In this document: positions 7,522 to 18,004 of the stretch, piece after piece | Numbering within the stretch: the stretch's first letter is position 1 | Layout of the letters: each line of letters opens with the position of its first letter | Assembly (NCBI GenBank): GCA_900550465.1 | Contig: URSC01000021.1 | Span: forward strand, 1 to 34,066 | Source of the DNA: an uncultured Alistipes sp. | GTDB taxonomy: Bacteria > Bacteroidota > Bacteroidia > Bacteroidales > UBA932 | Direction: 5' to 3' | Length of the DNA stretch: 34,066 nt | Program-made: the position numbers and the translations under genes | Notes under the pieces: model-generated | Seen by the model: the letters and a program-made list of their open reading frames with translations, nothing else | What the model was told of the DNA's origin: nothing | Database searches by the model: none

Positions 7522-8553
7522 TTAATTCAGCCACTCGGAGAGGTCGTAGAGGCTGATGGTCTCCTCGTTGTAGGAGATGGTGGCGAGGATGCCGGTGGCG
7601 GGGTCGATGGCGGAATAATTGGCCGGGGCGATGCTGTAGGATGCTTCGGGCTTCAGGTCCAGGTCGAATATGACGATACGCGAGGGGACGGGGCTGTATC
7701 CGCCTTTGTCGTTGAGCATACCTACGATATGGTGGCCCAGATATTCGGCAGGGTTGTAGGACAGGTCGGCTGAATAGTTGCTGGAATGGATGTCGTCGGG
7801 GCCGTAGTCCACGTACACTTCAGCCAGACGCTCTCCGGTGTCGAGGGAGTGCAGATAGAGGACCGGCCATGTGATGCTGTAAATCAGCAGGCGGGAGCGG
7901 TCGGGGGAGACAGTCTCGCTTGTGAGTTGCGGAGGCTGGTAGGTGATCTCGGCTTCGAGGGCTTCGTTGACGCCTTCGCCCCAGCCTTCGAGGTAGGTCT
8001 TGACGGTCCCTTGGGAGTCGGTAGTGTAGTAGCGGTTGTTGTCCGCATTGCAGAGCCAGCGTCCCTGGCCGAGCGGATGGATGGCCCTCATGCTCTTGTG
8101 GAAGTCCTGGATGAGCTCAGTGCGGTAGCCTCCGTCCCTGGTGTGGGCCGTCAGCCGTATCAGCCTGCCCATACTCCAGTCTCTCACCGTGATGACTATT
8201 GAGTCGCCCTTCATTCCTTCATATCCGTGATACGAGGCGTTTATGAACTCCTGCGGTCCGCGTCCCCACGTGCCGAATTGCACCACAGTCCGGAAGTCCC
8301 CGTCCAGCAGCGAGAAGCATTTGCCCGACTCCCCGCTGTAGTTCTGTATGTTCTGCGATATCCACCAGTCCCCGGCCCTGAACAGCGCGAGGATATTGCT
8401 CTCGACCGGGTCGTAGTGGATGACTTTGACCGGCTCAAGAGTCTCCTCCACAGGGAATTCCTTCACCACTGTGTATCCCTTTCCGTTCTGATTCTGTCCG
8501 CAGCCGATGACTGCGATAAGAGCTGATGCGAGCAAAAGAAGTCTTTTCATCAT
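7522..8553 (-). CDS. TolB-like / six-bladed beta-propeller lipoprotein, orphan paralogue
   Basis: 343 residues from the first of two adjacent ATGs (8553 and 8550). The frame extends further upstream but the added 24 residues are not signal-like. The lipobox AVIGC gives a lipidated cysteine at about 18. GTWGRGPQEF replaces the usual GPGEF loop, and GWGEGVNEA and the end YDLSEWLN match the propeller at 461-1441, so the two are paralogues. No NVEALA peptide, TPR regulator or thioredoxin-like gene is next to it. Upstream lies the repeat-rich spacer before mutS. Role unknown. Confidence 0.8.
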   Translation of the reverse strand: MMKRLLLLASALIAVIGCGQNQNGKGYTVVKEFPVEETLEPVKVIHYDPVESNILALFRAGDWWISQNIQNYSGESGKCFSLLDGDFRTVVQFGTWGRGPQEFINASYHGYEGMKGDSIVITVRDWSMGRLIRLTAHTRDGGYRTELIQDFHKSMRAIHPLGQGRWLCNADNNRYYTTDSQGTVKTYLEGWGEGVNEALEAEITYQPPQLTSETVSPDRSRLLIYSITWPVLYLHSLDTGERLAEVYVDYGPDDIHSSNYSADLSYNPAEYLGHHIVGMLNDKGGYSPVPSRIVIFDLDLKPEASYSIAPANYSAIDPATGILATISYNEETISLYDLSEWLN

Positions 8554-8621
8554 TTTTTTGTGTTTTATCCGTAAAAATAATAAAAGTTTTCCGTTTTCGG
8601 CATTGCCCCTCCGTCCCGTTT

Positions 8622-8661
8622 CCACAACGGCAGCAGATTCCGCGATTCAGTGCCGTTGCGG
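8622..8661. repeat. Dispersed 40-bp inverted repeat, copy C
   Basis: Arms CCACAACGGCA and TGCCGTTGCGG (one mismatch) flank an 18-base loop ending in CCGCGATTCAG. Two further copies with the same arm and loop lengths lie at 28120-28159 and 28225-28264. The 20 or so bases before this copy also match those before the 28225 copy. Confidence 0.75.
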
Positions 8662-8721
8662 AATCGCATTCCGCTTGGCCCCTTGCCACAGGCTCTCTCA
8701 TCATACACCTTATCCTCCTTC

Positions 8722-9011
8722 CACCTTCCGAAGGTGTGCAGAATACCCGTGTTTTTGTCTCACCTTCCGAAGGTGCGTGGAGTCGCCACAGCTTCGAGAG
8801 CGCCCTGTGCCAGTGTTTCTCCTGCCGCCGTGCATTTCCCACCTTCCGAAGGTGTGCAGAATTCCCGTGTTTTCGTCCCACCTTCCGAAGGTGCGTGGAG
8901 TCGCCACATCTTCGAGAGCGCCCTGTGTCCGTGTTTCTCCAGCCGCCGTGCATTTCCCACCTTCCGAAGGTGCGCAGATTTCCCCCTTTTTCGTCTCACC
9001 TTCCGAAGGTG
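8722..9011. repeat. Array of six CACCTTCCGAAGGTG palindromes in a tandem repeat of about 118 bp
   Basis: Identical 15-mers (7-bp arms, one central base) begin at 8722, 8761, 8840, 8879, 8959 and 8997, with steps of 39, 79, 39, 80 and 38 bases. Both types of intervening sequence are themselves repeated, so the unit is one short and one long interval (118-119 bp), present about two and a half times. It fills the divergent spacer between the propeller lipoprotein and mutS. The reading frames through it are products of the repeat. Apart from this array and the 40-bp repeat, the 8554-9116 spacer holds only the mutS promoter. Confidence 0.85.
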
Positions 9012-9081
9012 TGCAGTTTCAAAATGAAAAGGCCGGATGTGCTTTGTCGTAAAACATCTATCGCGATTACGCGGATTTTAG

Positions 9082-9089
9082 TATTTTTG
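9082..9089 (+). promoter_or_regulatory. Promoter -7 box TATTTTTG for mutS
   Basis: Fits TAnnTTTG; 27 bases separate it from the mutS ATG. No clear -33 word at 19-21 bases upstream. Confidence 0.5.
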
Positions 9090-9116
9090 CCTCTCTTAAA
9101 TCGGAAGTGACTCGAA

Positions 9117-11810
<2,694 letters not shown>

Positions 11811-11828
11811 CTATAGTTCAGACGTCTT

Positions 11829-13109
11829 ATGAAAAAATTCGTGAAAGAGCTGAGGATAGTTGTGGGGTTGATCGCGGAGAGCGCCTCTTTCGCTTTTTTC
11901 TCCATCAAGTCTGACAAGCTCAGGACTTTTCTCTCGCTGTTCGGAGTCACTGTCGGCATCTTCTCGATAGTGGCGGTGTTCTGCGCCGTGGACTCGCTCA
12001 AGTCCAATATCATGGAAGGTGTCCGGTCCTTCGGGAGCGACATCGTCTACATCGACCGTTTCCCCATGACTCAGGAAGAGGGGGAGGACGGAGAGCCGCT
12101 GCAGTGGTGGGACTATCTTCAGCGGCCGGAGATTACTGAGGAGAATTTCGAATATGTCGCCCGCAACGCCACTCTGGCCGAGAGCGTGGTCTATGTAATC
12201 CTCGGCAACGGCAATGCCTCTTACCGCCGCAACAATTATTCCAACGCCTTCCTGGTCATCACCACCGACGGGCTGGAGAATGTGATGAGCTACTCCCTCG
12301 CCGAGGGCCGCGACTTCTCCCAGATGGAGATCCGCGGAGGGTCCAATGTGGCTATTCTCGGGTACAATGTCGCCCGGGAGCTCTTCGGGGACTCCTACCC
12401 CATCGGCAAGAAGGTCAAGGTCAAGGGAGGCAGTGCAATAGTCATCGGCGTCCTGGAAAAGCAAGGTGAGAGCATGGCCTCCATCGTCAATACGGACGAT
12501 GCGGTGGTCCTCCCGCTGCAGTTCGGCAAGACGGTGCTGGTCTCCGCGTGGGGCTCTGGGATGATGATGGCCGCTCCGGCTGAGGGTGTCTCCCGCGAGG
12601 CCTTCATAGACGAGCTGCGCCTGCTGCTGCGTTCCTGCCGCGGCCTCTCCCCCTCGGAGCGGGATGACTTCGCCATCAACGAGATGACCTTCCTGCTCGA
12701 CATGCTCGACTCTGTCTTCCGCGGCATCAGTAAGGCGGGCTGGATCATCGGAGCATTCTCCCTCATCATCGGCGGCTTCGGCATCGCCAACATCATGTTC
12801 GTCTCCGTCCAGGAGCGCATGAGCCAGATCGGCATCCAGAAGGCCCTCGGAGCCAAGCGCTATGTGATCCTGACCCAGTTCATGGTGGAGGCCTCCTTCC
12901 TCTCCCTGGCCGGCGGCCTGGTGGGCATTCTCTTAGTCTTCCTCATTTCCATTCCGGTCAATGCCGCCTCGGAATACTTCACCATCACCCTCTCCCCCGA
13001 CAACGCCCTTGCCGGCATGCTCATAGCCGTCGTCCTCGGCATCCTCTCCGGCCTCATCCCTGCCTGGAAGGCCGCTACGGTCGATCCCGTCCGCGCTATC
13101 AATGGGTGA
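11829..13109 (+). CDS. ABC transporter permease, MacB/FtsX type
   Basis: 426 residues. One membrane helix near the N-terminus (about 32-55, LSLFGVTVGIFSIVAVFCAV) is followed by a large MacB-like periplasmic domain (about 60-290) and three C-terminal helices (about 300-325, 352-378, 395-418) of the FtsX domain with GIQKALGAKR between them. It ends in DPVRAING. No ATPase gene is adjacent, which is common for these permeases in Bacteroidetes. The cargo (lipoprotein, peptide, drug) cannot be predicted. The last seven codons recur at 14163-14183. Confidence 0.88.
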   Translation: MKKFVKELRIVVGLIAESASFAFFSIKSDKLRTFLSLFGVTVGIFSIVAVFCAVDSLKSNIMEGVRSFGSDIVYIDRFPMTQEEGEDGEPLQWWDYLQRPEITEENFEYVARNATLAESVVYVILGNGNASYRRNNYSNAFLVITTDGLENVMSYSLAEGRDFSQMEIRGGSNVAILGYNVARELFGDSYPIGKKVKVKGGSAIVIGVLEKQGESMASIVNTDDAVVLPLQFGKTVLVSAWGSGMMMAAPAEGVSREAFIDELRLLLRSCRGLSPSERDDFAINEMTFLLDMLDSVFRGISKAGWIIGAFSLIIGGFGIANIMFVSVQERMSQIGIQKALGAKRYVILTQFMVEASFLSLAGGLVGILLVFLISIPVNAASEYFTITLSPDNALAGMLIAVVLGILSGLIPAWKAATVDPVRAING

Positions 13110-13196
13110 GCAAGAAAAGATAACTCGCTTAAAATAAATCGATTGGTCGGATTGCTTAAACGATTGATTAGAGGTACTTAGGGGAAAGAGTTTTAT

Positions 13197-13204
13197 TACT
13201 TTTG
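13197..13204 (+). promoter_or_regulatory. Promoter -7 box TACTTTTG for the CPBP gene
   Basis: Fits TAnnTTTG; 22 bases before the ATG at 13227. Confidence 0.5.
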
Positions 13205-13226
13205 TAGAATTTTTAGATGTTATTTC

Positions 13227-13889
13227 ATGAAGCAGTTGTGGCAATACATCAAGAATCCTCAGGAGAATTGTCCTTATGATTTCAGCATAAGGGTGATGCT
13301 GTTGTCAGTCATGCTGTGTCTGTCAGTACCACTGTTCTTTGAAGTTCTGACTGCATCCGTATTTGTCATTGCAGGAGTTGATTTGCCTGCAATGACATCT
13401 GATAAATCTGTTTTGCCTCTATGCTTTCTGATTATTATACCCCCAATAATTGAAGAACTTGGATTCAGATTACCATTGAAAAGAAGCAGATTTAATCTAT
13501 ACATATCGGTAGCCGTAATAGCCTTTATCTTTTCTAAGGTAATTTTCGCAGGAGGACTCTATTCGGAACATCTATTATGCCGGATAGTATTTGCAATAAT
13601 TTCATCAGCTGTCATAAACCTCATTTGGGGCAAATGGCTTCTGCAAGTACGATTCAAGGATTTCTTCTATTCAACAGCAATCCTTTTCGCTATGTTGCAT
13701 ATAGTTAATTACAGCCATCAGACTTTAGATGTGTCACAGTGGTTGTATGTTGTTTGTTATGCTTGTGCCAAGATTCCCGGCTCCATATTATATGGATACG
13801 CAAGAATAAAACATGGAATGTTATTCAGCATAGTTGTACATATAATCAGCAATTTGCCGGCAATGATTATTTCTCACTTTACATTTTAG
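13227..13889 (+). CDS. CPBP-family (CAAX protease/bacteriocin-processing) membrane protein
   Basis: 220 residues with about six membrane segments. All three family motifs are present in order: EExxxR as EELGFR (76-81), FxxxH as FAMLH (154-158) and HxxxN as HIISN (205-209), so the glutamate/histidine metalloprotease site looks intact. Codon use is much more AT-rich than in mutS or the permease upstream, and the gene lies between two copies of the permease's last seven codons, suggesting acquisition by transfer. There is no bacteriocin precursor nearby. Self-immunity or prenyl-protein processing are family-level possibilities only. Confidence 0.82.
   Translation: MKQLWQYIKNPQENCPYDFSIRVMLLSVMLCLSVPLFFEVLTASVFVIAGVDLPAMTSDKSVLPLCFLIIIPPIIEELGFRLPLKRSRFNLYISVAVIAFIFSKVIFAGGLYSEHLLCRIVFAIISSAVINLIWGKWLLQVRFKDFFYSTAILFAMLHIVNYSHQTLDVSQWLYVVCYACAKIPGSILYGYARIKHGMLFSIVVHIISNLPAMIISHFTF
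13875..13887 (+). repeat. 13-mer CACTTTACATTTT inside the 3' end of the CPBP gene
   Basis: The same 13 bases recur directly at 13981-13993 and inverted at 14039-14051. This copy encodes the last residues HFTF and the first base of the stop codon. Confidence 0.6.
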
Positions 13890-13980
13890 TTAAGACGCAT
13901 ACTTCAGATTATAAGCACTTTATCCATTTGTCAATATGTTAGGTGGGGCGAATATAGGCAAAATTAGGTGCTTTTGTCAC

Positions 13981-14051
13981 CACTTTACATTTTTTCAAAA
14001 ATACAACATCTTGTTAATCAAATAGTTGCGATATAACTAAAATGTAAAGTG
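13981..14051. repeat. 13-bp perfect inverted repeat around 45 bases
   Basis: CACTTTACATTTT at 13981-13993 and AAAATGTAAAGTG at 14039-14051 enclose an AT-rich segment. It may be a hairpin, a recombination site pair or the edge of a decayed element. It is the main structure in the 13890-14298 gap, together with the permease-tail relic and the 22-bp repeats. Confidence 0.6.
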
Positions 14052-14162
14052 ATGACGCCGGCGGACGTAAACGGCTTTAGGGGTATGTAGTTTCATTCCT
14101 TGACTTCTCCTGTTTTCTGCTCGGATGTCTTAAAAACTGAATGTCCGCTTCTTAGCAGAGGG

Positions 14163-14183
14163 CCAGTCCGCGCCATTAATGGG
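14163..14183 (+). pseudogene. Relic of the ABC permease 3' end (PVRAING codons)
   Basis: 18 of 21 bases equal 13086-13106, the last seven codons of the permease. All three differences are in third codon positions and synonymous, so PVRAING is kept. The stop codon is lost after it. No longer permease homology is seen upstream. Confidence 0.5.
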
Positions 14184-14185
14184 GA

Positions 14186-14267
14186 AGATTTGAACATTTT
14201 GCGGGATAGATTTGAACATTTTGTCGGCATAAATTGAATATTTTGTAATCAAGATTTGAGTATTTTG
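14186..14267 (+). repeat. Four 16-bp direct repeats with a 22-bp period before the ATPase gene
   Basis: AGATTTGAACATTTTG starts at 14186 and 14208 (identical), with variants at 14230 (TAAATTGAATATTTTG) and 14252 (AGATTTGAGTATTTTG). The exact 22-bp step places each unit on the same face of the helix about every two turns. The last unit ends two bases before the -7 box, so a bound protein would block or help RNA polymerase. Confidence 0.8.
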
Positions 14268-14269
14268 TA

Positions 14270-14277
14270 TATCTTTG
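14270..14277 (+). promoter_or_regulatory. Promoter -7 box TATCTTTG for the first ATPase
   Basis: Fits TAnnTTTG; 21 bases before the ATG at 14299, directly after the last 22-bp-period repeat. Confidence 0.55.
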
Positions 14278-14298
14278 TCTCAAAATAAACAGGCAGTT

Positions 14299-15486
14299 AT
14301 GTTCAAAAGACCGCAATTCAAAGAACTTGCATCCCGCATATCGGAAGACCGCAACAAGCTTCAGGCCATGGTGGGCCCGCGTCAGGTGGGTAAATCCACT
14401 CTGGTCAAACAGGTGCTCCAGGAGACCGAAGTCCCCAACATGATGGTGTCGGCTGACGGTATCCCGAAGGAAAATACCGCGTGGATAGGAGAGGTGTGGG
14501 ATACGGCGAGGGCCAGGATGCGGCTGGGCGGACACAGGGAATATCTGTTAGTGATAGACGAGGTGCATAAGATAGACAACTGGAGCGAGGAAGTGAAGAA
14601 ACAGTGGGATGCGGATACCTTCAATGATGTCAATCTGAAGGTGGTGATTCTCGGCTCTTCCCGTCTGCTGCTGAAAGACGGGCTGACGGAGTCCCTGGCC
14701 GGACGTTATGAGCTGATCAGGATGCCGCACTGGAGCTGGAAGGAGATGCACGGGGCATTCGGGCTGGATCTGTCTCAGTATATCTACTTCGGCGGATATC
14801 CGGGAGCGGCCAAGTTTATCGGAGACGAGTCCCGTTGGCGTCGGTATATCAAGGACAGTATCATCGCTCCGGCCATAGAACAGGATGTACTGATGACCCG
14901 GACTGTCTATAAGCCGGAACTGATGAAACAGCTTTTCGAACTTGGATGCACTTATTCCGGCGAGGAGATTTCACTGACCAAACTGCTCGGGCAGCTTCAG
15001 GACGCCGGCAATGTGACCACTTTGGCCAGTTATCTTACCACTCTCTCGGAAGCTCAGATGCTGACGGGTCTGCAAAAATATGCCAGCGACAGTGCGAGAA
15101 AGTACAATTCCGTGCCGAAGCTGATGGTCTACAACACTGCCCTGCTGAGTGCCCTTGCCGGGATGAGCTTTGAGAAAGTGTACACGTCTCCTGCTCTATG
15201 GGGACGCTGGGTAGAGAGTGCCGTAGGGGCGCATATCCTCAATGCCGCCGAGGAACTGGACTATAAGGTTTATTATTGGCGGGAGCGGGATGACGAAGTC
15301 GACTTTGTCATCGACAGCCGCCGCCGTTGTGTCGCGGTAGAGGTAAAGAGCGGCAGCCGGACTGCCGGCCGCGGCCTCCCGAAGTTTGCTGCCGCCTTCC
15401 ACCCGGTTCATTCACTCGTCGTAGGTACCGGAGGAGTGCCGCTTGAGGAGTTCCTGTCCTGGGATTTGAGTGCATTGTTTGAATAG
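14299..15486 (+). CDS. AAA ATPase with DUF4143-type C-terminus
   Basis: 395 residues from the ATG at 14299. The frame's earlier TTG at 14275 lies inside the promoter box and is rejected. Walker A GPRQVGKST (26-34), Walker B LLVIDEVHKI and sensor-like VVILGSSRLLL are followed by a DUF4143-type winged helix (ISLTKLLGQL) and a nuclease-fold-like end (DDEVDFVIDSRRRCVAVEVKSG). The D-E-VK arrangement resembles the PD-(D/E)xK core seen at the end of many of these proteins. The cellular role of the family is unknown. Its stop lies four bases from the stop of the convergent barrel gene. The repeats upstream suggest self-regulation. Confidence 0.85.
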   Translation: MFKRPQFKELASRISEDRNKLQAMVGPRQVGKSTLVKQVLQETEVPNMMVSADGIPKENTAWIGEVWDTARARMRLGGHREYLLVIDEVHKIDNWSEEVKKQWDADTFNDVNLKVVILGSSRLLLKDGLTESLAGRYELIRMPHWSWKEMHGAFGLDLSQYIYFGGYPGAAKFIGDESRWRRYIKDSIIAPAIEQDVLMTRTVYKPELMKQLFELGCTYSGEEISLTKLLGQLQDAGNVTTLASYLTTLSEAQMLTGLQKYASDSARKYNSVPKLMVYNTALLSALAGMSFEKVYTSPALWGRWVESAVGAHILNAAEELDYKVYYWRERDDEVDFVIDSRRRCVAVEVKSGSRTAGRGLPKFAAAFHPVHSLVVGTGGVPLEEFLSWDLSALFE

Positions 15487-15490
15487 TATA

Positions 15491-17788
15491 TTATCTCTGG
15501 TCCGTAATCTGCTTGTAATCCTGGATGCTGTCGGCGCTGCGGCGGACGTTGACTTTCTTTCCTCCGGAGAAGTTCCATGTGAGCGTGAGTTCGGCGCGGG
15601 TCTCCTTGATCCTGTTCCAGACGGACTGCATGTAGACCGGCGTCTCGATGATGGTCCTGCGTCCGTAGCGCCAGAGGGTGAAGTCAAGACGCAGCTCGAG
15701 GCGGTCGTCGAGGAATGTCTTGTATAAGGAGCCGTTGACCTGGGCTACCGGTTTCCAGAGGGCGTCGAGCATGCGGCTCTCGGGCTCGTAGTAGGCGTTG
15801 AGGGTGCCTCCGAAGGTGGGGGAGAAGGAGAAGTTGTTGCTGAGGGAGAATTTCCACATGGCCTGGTTGCTGACCGTGTACCGGCTGGTCTGGGCGTACT
15901 GCAGCAGCAGGCTCACCATGGGCTTGACGGTCCACCACTTGAAGGGCTTGAGGTTGCCCTCTACTCCGAATACTGCGAGGGAGTTGTATTTTCCGTTCTC
16001 CGGCATGTTGTAGCTGACGTCGGGCTGTTCCGGGTCTACGTATGTCATGTAGATGATGGGGTTGCTGAGGTGGATGTATCCGGCCATGACGGTCAGTTTG
16101 TTGAAGAATCCGGCCATGAGCATGACCTCGTCCTGTGTCTCGGGCACGAGCTCGGGATTTCCGACCACGTAGGAGTGGGGAGAGGAATACTGCCTGAATG
16201 AGGATATGGCGCTGTACGGCAGGTCGTTCATCGTGCGCTTGTACTGGAGGGCTATCTTATGCCCTTTCTGAGGATTGATCAGGTACATGAGGCTGGCCAT
16301 GGGCAGGATGCCCCATTGCAGGTTGCGGTTGTGCACGGATTCCGCCGTCACGTCCATCCAGTTGATCTGGGCCCGGAGTCCGGCCTCGTAGCTGAAGTTC
16401 TTGACGGAACCGGAGTACTCGGCGAATACGGCCGGCTGCCATCCGGTCATGACCGTGTGCAGTCCAGCGGGTTGCATCTGTGTGGTGGAGAGGTCGCGGA
16501 AGTAGACGTACTGGACGTCGGCTCCGGCGGAGATCATGCCCTTGCCTGCGGGATAGTTGAGGGTAGGGCGCACGCGCACCATGTCCGTGGTCTGGAAGGT
16601 GTGGCCGTGGTCTTCCTCAGGCCCTCCTTCAAGGGTGAGGAACTGGTCTACGGTATTGTTGGTGCGGAGGTAGTCGGCAGTGACGGCCAGCTTGCCGCCC
16701 TTGTCGTTGATATTCCAGGTGTAGTTGAACACTCCCTGGTACTTGTCGGTGCGGGAGGGGGCGTAGAGCTGCGAGGTGCTGTCGGAGCCGGTGTAGAAAG
16801 TGTTGGTATATGGACTGTTGCGGTAGGTGTGGATGTAGCCGGAGACTCCGAGGGAGTGATTCGGGTTTATCTCGTATGAGAGATTGAGCCTGTCGGAGAG
16901 GTATCCTCCCCAACTGCGGTACTCCTCCCTGGAGAGGATGTCCGAGCCGGTTTCCTTGAAGAGGTATTCGCTCACATTGTCGCTGAAGTAGCGTTGCCTT
17001 ACGTATGCGAGGGTGTTGTAGATGCTGAGGTTGCCGGTCCTGGCCCTGAAGATGCTGCGGGCGGACTCACCTCCGTAGCCGTACATGATGGCGCCCGCTG
17101 AGGCCTGCAGGTAGCCGGAGAATCCTCCGTCGGCCTGTTTTTTCAACTTTATCCGTATGACTCCTCCCTGGGCGTCGGCCGCCTCCTCCACTCCGCTCAT
17201 GTAGTCGATGTCGACGGACTCTATCTGCGAGGCCTGGAGGGCCTTGAGCTCGGAGTAGTCCTGGATTTTGATGCCGTCGATGTATATTGCGTGTGTGGTG
17301 CGCGAGAGTATCTGTACGGACTCGTCATCGGTGCTGACTCCGGGGAGGAACGAGAGCATCTCGGTGGCCTGGCGTCCTTTGGCGATGGGGTCGTTGCGGA
17401 GGTTGATGTGGTAGCCGTTGGGCCTGTGCTCGACCCTGTGTGCCACGACTACGGCCTCCTCGAGCATCTGCACGTCGTCTTCGAGGATTATGTCCCCGAG
17501 GTCGGAGGAAGTTCCGCAAACTTGCTCGTGTGGCAGGTAGCCGATGAATGATACCGTGAGCAGGTAGCTGCTGCCCTCGGGAGCGCTGAGAGAGAAGCCT
17601 CCGTCGTCTCCTGTCATACTTCCGGCTACGACGGCCGAGTCGGGCAGGCTGCGGAGCACTACCGATGCGAACGGCACGGGTTCCCGGCGGGTGTCGGTCA
17701 CCTTTCCGGTGACGGTGATGTTCTGGGCTGCGGCGGGTATTGCGATCAGGAGTATCATGAGGGCGATGGATGTGATGAACGTTTTCAT
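15491..17788 (-). CDS. Outer-membrane beta-barrel protein with carboxypeptidase-like and plug domains
   Basis: 765 residues from the ATG at 17788; the frame to 17920 adds a non-signal extension that crosses the promoter and is rejected. A signal peptide ends at PAAAQ. A carboxypeptidase-regulatory-like domain (about 25-105, VTGKVTDTRREPVPFASVVL) is followed by a plug (IYIDGIKIQDYSELKALQASQIESVDI) and a long series of amphipathic strands, as in the OMP_b-brl_3/TonB-dependent group. No SusD partner follows, and no obvious TonB box is seen. It lies divergently from a PAS/LuxR regulator and carries the same operator and -7-like word as the ThiF gene, so it is probably a target of that regulator. 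Substrate unknown. Confidence 0.88.
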   Translation of the reverse strand: MKTFITSIALMILLIAIPAAAQNITVTGKVTDTRREPVPFASVVLRSLPDSAVVAGSMTGDDGGFSLSAPEGSSYLLTVSFIGYLPHEQVCGTSSDLGDIILEDDVQMLEEAVVVAHRVEHRPNGYHINLRNDPIAKGRQATEMLSFLPGVSTDDESVQILSRTTHAIYIDGIKIQDYSELKALQASQIESVDIDYMSGVEEAADAQGGVIRIKLKKQADGGFSGYLQASAGAIMYGYGGESARSIFRARTGNLSIYNTLAYVRQRYFSDNVSEYLFKETGSDILSREEYRSWGGYLSDRLNLSYEINPNHSLGVSGYIHTYRNSPYTNTFYTGSDSTSQLYAPSRTDKYQGVFNYTWNINDKGGKLAVTADYLRTNNTVDQFLTLEGGPEEDHGHTFQTTDMVRVRPTLNYPAGKGMISAGADVQYVYFRDLSTTQMQPAGLHTVMTGWQPAVFAEYSGSVKNFSYEAGLRAQINWMDVTAESVHNRNLQWGILPMASLMYLINPQKGHKIALQYKRTMNDLPYSAISSFRQYSSPHSYVVGNPELVPETQDEVMLMAGFFNKLTVMAGYIHLSNPIIYMTYVDPEQPDVSYNMPENGKYNSLAVFGVEGNLKPFKWWTVKPMVSLLLQYAQTSRYTVSNQAMWKFSLSNNFSFSPTFGGTLNAYYEPESRMLDALWKPVAQVNGSLYKTFLDDRLELRLDFTLWRYGRRTIIETPVYMQSVWNRIKETRAELTLTWNFSGGKKVNVRRSADSIQDYKQITDQR

Positions 17789-17811
17789 GGCTTTCTGTTT
17801 TTCTTCTGGTG

Positions 17812-17819
17812 CAAAGGTC
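17812..17819 (-). promoter_or_regulatory. -7-like box GACCTTTG for the barrel gene
   Basis: Differs from TAnnTTTG at one position and lies in CGACCTTTGC, which is identical to the ThiF promoter at 18842-18849. Its upstream edge is 30.5 bp from the centre of the operator at 17842-17857, the same distance as in the ThiF promoter. Predicted leader about 20 bases. Confidence 0.65.
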
Positions 17820-17841
17820 GCCACTACCGGCGGTGCGGGCA

Positions 17842-17857
17842 AGACACAAAAGTGTCT
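17842..17857. promoter_or_regulatory. Operator 1, AGACACAAAAGTGTCT
   Basis: Perfect 6-bp arms around AAAA. Read on the minus strand it gives ACACTTTTGTGTCTTG, the same 16 bases found before the ThiF gene. It sits where a -33 element would be for the barrel promoter. Confidence 0.75.
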
Positions 17858-17881
17858 ATGTGCTGAGTGTGAGTGATTTCG

Positions 17882-17893
17882 ACACTTTAGTGT
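17882..17893. promoter_or_regulatory. Operator 2, ACACTTTAGTGT
   Basis: Same ACAC-N4-GTGT frame with one centre change. It lies 38 bp from operator 1 and 35 bp from operator 3, between the divergent barrel and luxR promoters. Confidence 0.6.
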
Positions 17894-17916
17894 GTAATTG
17901 GCTAAGGCCTGATGAA

Positions 17917-17928
17917 ACACTTTTGTGT
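17917..17928. promoter_or_regulatory. Operator 3, ACACTTTTGTGT
   Basis: Perfect match to the operator core, followed by CTT as in the other strong copies. It lies about 45 bp upstream of the luxR -7 box, which suggests autoregulation. Confidence 0.65.
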
Positions 17929-17967
17929 CTTTTTTATTTTAAATATTTGGTTAAGGGGGGGATATCT

Positions 17968-17975
17968 TATATTTG
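17968..17975 (+). promoter_or_regulatory. Promoter -7 box TATATTTG for the luxR-type gene
   Basis: Perfect TAnnTTTG, 29 bases before the ATG at 18005. Confidence 0.6.
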
Positions 17976-18004
17976 TAATGTATCAACATTTGAGTCTGTA
18001 GTTT

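Noticed and set aside
8722..9011. CRISPR-like array
   Set aside because: The repeats are only 15-bp palindromes, the spacers are two recurring sequences of different length, and no cas gene is nearby.
8507..9110. Overlapping open frames of 125-194 residues on both strands
   Set aside because: They run through the tandem palindromes and have repetitive, arginine- and serine-rich products with no family pattern. They are by-products of the repeats.
13994..14038. Invertible promoter
   Set aside because: The segment between the 13-bp inverted repeats is only 45 bases and contains no perfect TAnnTTTG word, and no invertase gene is near. Kept only as a repeat.
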